Shown one piece after another: positions 60,161 to 64,000 of a stretch of DNA of 64,000 nt. The notes under the pieces are model-generated. The model saw only the letters and a list, made by a program, of their open reading frames with translations. It was not told where the DNA came from and did not search any database. The stretch is taken from positions 5,204,501 through 5,268,500 of the forward strand of contig NZ_CP092183.1 in NCBI RefSeq assembly GCF_023499255.1, in the 5' to 3' direction. Within the stretch, counting starts at the first letter, position 1; each line of letters starts with the position of its first letter. This DNA comes from Couchioplanes caeruleus (GTDB lineage Bacteria > Actinomycetota > Actinomycetes > Mycobacteriales > Micromonosporaceae). The position numbers and the translations under genes were made by a program.

Positions 60161-61066
60161 ATGGATCTCATGTCCCGTCTCGTCTCCCTGATGTCCGGCG
60201 CCGCCGCGATGTGCTGCGTGGGCGGCAGCGTCGCGGTCTCCGGCACGCTCTCCGGCGCTCCCCTGTTCACCACCCAGGCCCTGCGCTACGCCGTGGCCTG
60301 CCTGCTGCTGCTCGCCTTCGCCCGGACCCGCGGCGTACGGCTGCTGCGCCCCCGCGGCGGCGAGTGGGCGTGGCTGGCCGGGATCGCCGGCACCGGCCTG
60401 GTGATCTTCAACGTGGCGCTGGTGCAGGGCGCCCGGCACGCCGAGCCCGCGGTGCTGGGCGTGGCGGTGGCCTGCGTACCGCCCCTGATGGCGGTCGCCG
60501 GGCCGCTGCTGGAGGGGCGCGGGCCGAGCCGTACGGTGCTCGTCGCGGCGGTCGTGGTGACCTCCGGGGCCGCGCTGGTGCAGGGCCTGGGGCGTACGGA
60601 CGCCGCGGGCCTGGCCTGGGCCTCCGTGGCGTTCGCGTGCGAGGCGGCGTTCACGCTGCTCGCCGTGCCGGTGCTGGGACGCCACGGCCCGGTCGGGGTG
60701 TCCGTGCACGCCGTCTGGCTGGCCGCCGTCATGCTCGCCGTCCTCGGCGCCGTCCACGAGGGACCCGCGGTCGTCACCCGGCTCACCGGGCGGGACCTGC
60801 TCGCGGGCGGCTACCTGGCCGTCATGGTGACCGCGGTCGCGTTCGTCCTCTGGTACGGCAGCGTGGCGCGGCTCGGGGCGGGCACCGCCGGCCTGCTCAC
60901 CGGCATAGCGCCGGTCGCGGCGGCGATCGCCGGGGTGGCGCTGGGCGGCCCGGCGCCGCAACCGCTGGTGTGGGGCGGGATCGCCACGGTGGCGGCGGGG
61001 CTGGCGCTCGGCCTGCGCCCCTTGCCCGCCCTGCCCGCGCCACGACCCGCGGCGAACCCGGCATGA
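60161..61066 (+). CDS. EamA (DMT) family transporter
   Basis: 301 residues from ATG 60161 (ATG 60170 three codons later is also possible). Ten hydrophobic helices in two EamA halves: LVSLMSGAAAMCCVGGSVAV, then ALRYAVACLLLLAFARTRG; second half AGLAWASVAFACEAAFTLLA to LTGIAPVAAAIAGVALGG. An exporter of a small metabolite, controlled by the divergent MocR-type regulator. This pairing is common; the metabolite is not known. Confidence 0.92.
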   Translation: MDLMSRLVSLMSGAAAMCCVGGSVAVSGTLSGAPLFTTQALRYAVACLLLLAFARTRGVRLLRPRGGEWAWLAGIAGTGLVIFNVALVQGARHAEPAVLGVAVACVPPLMAVAGPLLEGRGPSRTVLVAAVVVTSGAALVQGLGRTDAAGLAWASVAFACEAAFTLLAVPVLGRHGPVGVSVHAVWLAAVMLAVLGAVHEGPAVVTRLTGRDLLAGGYLAVMVTAVAFVLWYGSVARLGAGTAGLLTGIAPVAAAIAGVALGGPAPQPLVWGGIATVAAGLALGLRPLPALPAPRPAANPA

Positions 61067-61119
61067 CGGATATAGAGTGAAGAACGTCGATCCCTTTGCC
61101 GACGAAGGCAGGTACCCCG

Positions 61120-62397
61120 GTGCGCCTGTTCACCGTGATCGCCGTCTGCGCCACCGTCCTCAGCGCTCCCCAGGTGGCCACCGCTTCCGCCGCCCGCCCG
61201 TGCTACGACCGCGACGCCCCGGTCACGTACGAGGAGAGCCGCATCGAGACACCCGCCCTGCCCGGTGGCGTGCGCGTGCCGTACGAGCTGGTCGAGTCCG
61301 GTGGCTTCACGCCGTACGTGGAAAAGCTGCAGCGCGACCTCTGCCGCGCGCCGTCCGTCTTTGCCGCGCGGAGACTGCTGCAGCGTGAGGGCGCGCGGCT
61401 GTGGGAGACGGCCGTCGCACGCGCCCAGGGCCGCGTCCACATGGGAACCATCGAGCGCTACGACGACCGTCCGCTCTACTGGTCGCGGCTGATGGGCACC
61501 CGCGACGTCCGGCAGTGGTCGCCCCGGTTCGCGCTCTCCGGCGCGGAGCGGTCCGCGCTGCTCAGGACCTACGAGTACGCGTCCCGCGGGATCACCTCCA
61601 CCACGTTCGGGCGCGGGGTGAAGCGGGTGCTGATGAGCGGGTTCGACCCGTACCAGCTCAACGGCGAGATCCGCCGCTCCAACCCGTCGGGCGCGTCGGC
61701 GCTGCAGCTCGACGGGCTGACATACCGCGAGGGGCGTACCCGCATCCGGGTGCAGTCCGTCGTCCTGCCCGTCACCTGGAGCGGCTTCGACGCCGGCATC
61801 GTCGAGGACGCGTTCGGCCCGCACCTGACCCGGCGCTCACCGGAGCGCGCCGACCTGATCATGACGATCAGCCAGGGTCTGCGCGGCGTCATGAACATCG
61901 AGCAGTGGGCCGGGGCGTGGCGCGGCGGCTCCCCGGACAACAACAACGAGGGCGAGGCCGAGCTGATCCCGCCGGCGCCGCGCTGGCCGCAGCCCTCACC
62001 GACGCCGGAGTTCATCGAGACGACGCTGCCGTACCGGGCGATGATCGACGCCGGCACCGGCCCGTGGCCGACCGCGCTGAACCCGCAGATCTGCGAGTGG
62101 CCGGCGGGCACGCGCCCGACCGGGCCGGTCCGGTGCCGCGACGACGGCCCGTCCCCGGGCGGCCAGGCGCAGTCGGGCGGCGGCGGCAACTACCTGTCGA
62201 ACGAGAGCATGTACCGCTCCAACCGGCTGCGCCTGAAGCTGGGCGCCACCGACGTACCGGGCGGCCACCTGCACATCTCCGCCCTGGTGTACCCGGCCGA
62301 CCCGCTCGTCGTCACCGACGACGCGTTCTCGGCCGACCGGGCGGCGACGATCGAGCAGACCGTCGCCCTGGTCAAGGCCGCCGGCGCCGCCGCTTAG
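61120..62397 (+). CDS. Secreted pyroglutamyl-peptidase I (C15)-like protein with Cys-to-Ser change
   Basis: 425 residues from GTG 61120 (GCAGG upstream; a TTG at 61096 extends the frame). Signal peptide to about residue 24. After about 150 residues without a known motif, the C15 fold appears: VLMSGFDPYQLNGEIRRSNP (compare TGFxPF in Pcp), then GLRGVMNIEQWAGAWRGGSP with the conserved Glu261, NYLSNESMYRSNRL, where the catalytic Cys of YxCN is Ser360, and GGHLHIS with His385. Two triad members are therefore kept and the nucleophile changed. Secretion is unusual for this family. Either a serine-type or an inactive homologue. Confidence 0.82.
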   Translation: MRLFTVIAVCATVLSAPQVATASAARPCYDRDAPVTYEESRIETPALPGGVRVPYELVESGGFTPYVEKLQRDLCRAPSVFAARRLLQREGARLWETAVARAQGRVHMGTIERYDDRPLYWSRLMGTRDVRQWSPRFALSGAERSALLRTYEYASRGITSTTFGRGVKRVLMSGFDPYQLNGEIRRSNPSGASALQLDGLTYREGRTRIRVQSVVLPVTWSGFDAGIVEDAFGPHLTRRSPERADLIMTISQGLRGVMNIEQWAGAWRGGSPDNNNEGEAELIPPAPRWPQPSPTPEFIETTLPYRAMIDAGTGPWPTALNPQICEWPAGTRPTGPVRCRDDGPSPGGQAQSGGGGNYLSNESMYRSNRLRLKLGATDVPGGHLHISALVYPADPLVVTDDAFSADRAATIEQTVALVKAAGAAA

Positions 62398-62410
62398 CGC
62401 GGACGCCGGG
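62365..62410. repeat. Direct repeat, first copy (end of C15-like gene)
   Basis: 46 bp covering the last codons, the stop and 13 bp beyond. The second copy is at 62443-62487 with about five substitutions and one base missing; the offset is 78 bp. Confidence 0.82.
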
Positions 62411-62442
62411 ACCGACACCCCGGTGACGGCCGCCGGACCGCC

Positions 62443-62487
62443 GCCCTGGTGAAGGCTGCCGGGCCGCCGCTCAGCGCGGGCGCCGGG
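62443..62487. repeat. Direct repeat, second copy (3' end of the next gene)
   Basis: 45 bp nearly matching 62365-62410. On the minus strand it supplies the stop codon and final codons (ARRPR) of the gene at 62471-62815, so the duplication probably replaced that gene's native 3' end. Confidence 0.8.
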
Positions 62488-62815
62488 CATCCGCCCAGCC
62501 CGCCGCCGCCAGCCCCGCGGCGATGACGGAATCGGTCAGGGCCGGGCGGCGCCACCGCGGGGCCACCGCCGCGACGGCGAGGTCGCCGGCCGCGTGGACG
62601 GTGTCCACGACCGCGCCGAGGGCCGCCACCGGCCCGCCCGGCGCGGCGGCCGTCACGACGGCCTGCAGAACGTGCCGGGCGCCGAGCACCCGCGCCACGG
62701 CGACCGCGCCGGGCGTGGGCGGGCGGCCCGTCGCGCGCAGCACGGTGTCCGGCATCAGGAGCAGGGCGCAGCCGTAGACGGCTCGTCCGGCCAGGGCAAG
62801 GCGCAGCGCAACCAT
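62471..62815 (-). CDS. Small membrane protein of unknown function
   Basis: 114 residues from ATG 62813-62815. Ala/Val-rich, with three or four hydrophobic stretches (LALAGRAVYGCALLLMPDTV; HVLQAVVTAAAPGGPVAALG; LTDSVIAAGLAAAGWADA). Homologues are frequent small actinobacterial membrane proteins with no known role. The C-terminus is encoded inside a duplicated segment. Confidence 0.75.
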   Translation of the reverse strand: MVALRLALAGRAVYGCALLLMPDTVLRATGRPPTPGAVAVARVLGARHVLQAVVTAAAPGGPVAALGAVVDTVHAAGDLAVAAVAPRWRRPALTDSVIAAGLAAAGWADARRPR

Positions 62816-62853
62816 GGCGATGCCCTACCCGTGGCCGAGGGCGACAAACGGTG

Positions 62854-62887
62854 AAGGCCGCCTCTCGCAATCGCGAGGGGCGGCCTT
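62854..62887 (-). terminator. Terminator downstream of fliQ
   Basis: 15-bp arms AAGGCCGCCTCTCGC (62854-62868) and 62873-62887, with one G-T type mismatch and loop AATC, 18 bp beyond the fliQ stop. Also isolates the gene at 62471. Confidence 0.85.
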
Positions 62888-62905
62888 CGAGCTCTCCGGC
62901 GGAGG

Positions 62906-63175
62906 TCAGCTCAGCAGCGACGGGATCTTCTCGAACAGCTGCGTCGTGAACGTCACCATCTCGTGCAACATCCAGTTCCCGCTGAACAGGATCGCCGCAC
63001 CCACCGCCGCCGCCTTCGGCACGAAGCTCAGCGTCGCCTCCTGAATCTGCGTCACCGACTGGAACAACGAGATCGCGAACCCGATCAGCAACGCGGTCAC
63101 CAGCACCGGCGCGCACATCTTCGCCGCGATGGTCATGGCCTGCAGCCCCAGCTCAACGATCTGCGTGTCCGTCAT
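62906..63175 (-). CDS. fliQ: Flagellar export protein FliQ
   Basis: 89 residues from ATG 63173-63175 (an ATG two codons upstream at 63181 is possible); 89 is the normal FliQ length. Two long hydrophobic helices: MCAPVLVTALLIGFAISLFQ and KAAAVGAAILFSGNWMLHEM, with the conserved SVTQIQEATLSFVPK between them. FliQ forms part of the FliPQR export gate. No other flagellar gene lies in the window and a terminator follows it directly, so it is a single-gene unit. Confidence 0.9.
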   Translation of the reverse strand: MTDTQIVELGLQAMTIAAKMCAPVLVTALLIGFAISLFQSVTQIQEATLSFVPKAAAVGAAILFSGNWMLHEMVTFTTQLFEKIPSLLS

Positions 63176-63455
63176 GCCCATCCAATCGCCCACCCCGCGA
63201 ACCCGCCGAGCGCAGAACAGGCGCGCCCCGGTTGCCGTTCGGTTCACCCCACCGGAACCCTCAAGTCGGCCGCTCGGCCCGCTCCCGGACGGCGGCCATC
63301 TTCGCCCGATGCGCGGCGTGCCTGGGTGCGAAACGGTGGCAACGGCCCGTGTCGCCTCTCACGAGTGGATCTTGTCAGGCCGCCCGGGGACCGGGCGATG
63401 GGTCAGATGGCCGCGACGATGCCGGCCTCCCTGACCCACAATCCCGGAACGGATC

Positions 63456-64000
63456 ATGTTCTCCACTGCTCTGCTCGGCTGGTTCGGCGCCGCTCTGTCC
63501 ATGTCCCTCCCCTGGCCGCAGGTGTACCGCTCCTGCATCCAGGGCCGTACGGGCGGGCTGTCCGCCACGGCGTGCTGGCTGGGCCTGGCGATGCCGGTCG
63601 GGTGGATCACGTACGGGCTGCTGTCCGGCGAGACGGTGCAGGTGGTCACCAACACCGTCAACGGCGCCGCCGGTCTGGGCGTGCTGGCCGTCGTGCTGTG
63701 GCGGCGCGACGACCTGCGTACCGGCCGCAAGCTGCTGGTCACGGCGAGCGGCGCCGCGGGCGTGCTCGCCGCGGTCGTGGTGAGCGTCGCGGTGGCCGCC
63801 CTCACCGACGCCACCGGTGCCCACGTGGCGGCCGTGCTGGGCCTGATCCTCGCCGGCACCTCGTTCGTGTCGGCCATTCCCCAGCCGCTGTCGCTGCTGC
63901 GCGACCGTACCCAGGACCTGAGCGGCCTGTCCCCGCTGCGCTGGCGCCTGGCCGCGGGGGCGTGCGCCTCCTGGATGACGTACGGCCTCACGACCGGCCA
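63456..64000 (+). CDS. PQ-loop repeat membrane protein, cut by the right edge
   Basis: 181 residues visible from ATG 63456. Two PQ-loop motifs: LSMSLPWPQVYRSCIQGRTG, then a second at FVSAIPQPLSLLRDRTQDLS. Helix pattern LLGWFGAALSMSL, GLAMPVGWITYGLLSG, LGVLAVVLWRR, GLILAGTSFVSAIPQ and ASWMTYGLTTG indicates a seven-helix SWEET/PQ-loop-type protein. Substrate unknown. Incomplete at the C-terminus only through the window edge. Confidence 0.87.
   Translation, partial: MFSTALLGWFGAALSMSLPWPQVYRSCIQGRTGGLSATACWLGLAMPVGWITYGLLSGETVQVVTNTVNGAAGLGVLAVVLWRRDDLRTGRKLLVTASGAAGVLAAVVVSVAVAALTDATGAHVAAVLGLILAGTSFVSAIPQPLSLLRDRTQDLSGLSPLRWRLAAGACASWMTYGLTTG

Noticed and set aside
60124..60273. Longer N-terminus for the MocR-type regulator
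   Set aside because: It would run through the operator and the first codons of the divergent transporter; GTG 60123 has a ribosome site.
1..64000. tRNA or rRNA genes
   Set aside because: No cloverleaf or ribosomal sequence recognised on either strand; a covariance-model scan would settle it.

Overview
The window is very GC-rich, densely packed chromosomal DNA from an actinomycete. Gene content (class I lysyl-tRNA synthetase, Ku with a Lys/Ala-rich tail, a PE-POL LigD, secreted CBM2/CBM20 glycoside hydrolases, a flagellar FliQ) fits a motile, soil-dwelling Micromonosporaceae member such as Actinoplanes; that assignment is inference. No tRNA, rRNA, insertion sequence or CRISPR array was recognised.

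Layout. 1-4147: a TPR/CHAT protease (cut by the left edge), a divergent cytosolic subtilase, a small two-part protein and an ECF-type sigma factor, which together look like a proteolysis-to-transcription module. 4384-7918: an acetyltransferase, then a leftward PRC-barrel/Ku/LigD(PE-POL) operon for end joining. 7919-8509: a non-coding block of three different tandem repeats upstream of a radical SAM/SPASM enzyme. 9566-17168: threonine synthase, a membrane GGDEF-EAL protein, a POT peptide transporter, class I LysRS and a zinc-ribbon membrane protein. 17336-24294: malEFG-like sugar importer, divergent LacI regulator and an alpha-amylase with CBM20, sharing an operator motif. 24298-26200: a phosphotransferase, then a deletion scar holding remnants of a histidine kinase and a chemotaxis receptor. 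26201-32829: aldehyde dehydrogenase, lipoprotein sulfatase, an editing-less ThrRS behind a threonine attenuator, a GH12 endoglucanase and a TetR regulator. 32878-44321: small accessory genes (FAD monooxygenase, P-loop kinase, GNAT/TetR pair, beta-propeller, VOC proteins, cyclase, S41 peptidase, SAM methyltransferase, lipoprotein). 44332-48732: a NitT/TauT-type ABC importer with a trailing propeller protein. 48828-55914: a nine-gene overlapping pobA-pcaIJHGBDC-regulator operon for 4-hydroxybenzoate/protocatechuate. 55895-64000: GAF-GGDEF protein, TetR with a degenerate pterin-synthase-like protein, SnoaL-like protein, MocR/EamA divergent pair, a Cys-to-Ser secreted C15 peptidase homologue, a lone fliQ and a PQ-loop membrane protein (cut by the right edge).

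Functional picture. The mal genes and amylase form one starch/maltodextrin regulon; no ATPase is encoded beside the importer, so a shared MsiK-like subunit elsewhere is probably used. The pob/pca operon takes 4-hydroxybenzoate to 3-oxoadipyl-CoA but has no thiolase (pcaF) here. The most unusual items are the CHAT/S8/sigma module, the threonine leader peptide with terminator in front of the short ThrRS, the kinase/receptor scar with an inverted repeat at its junction, the repeat block, and the serine-substituted pyroglutamyl-peptidase homologue.
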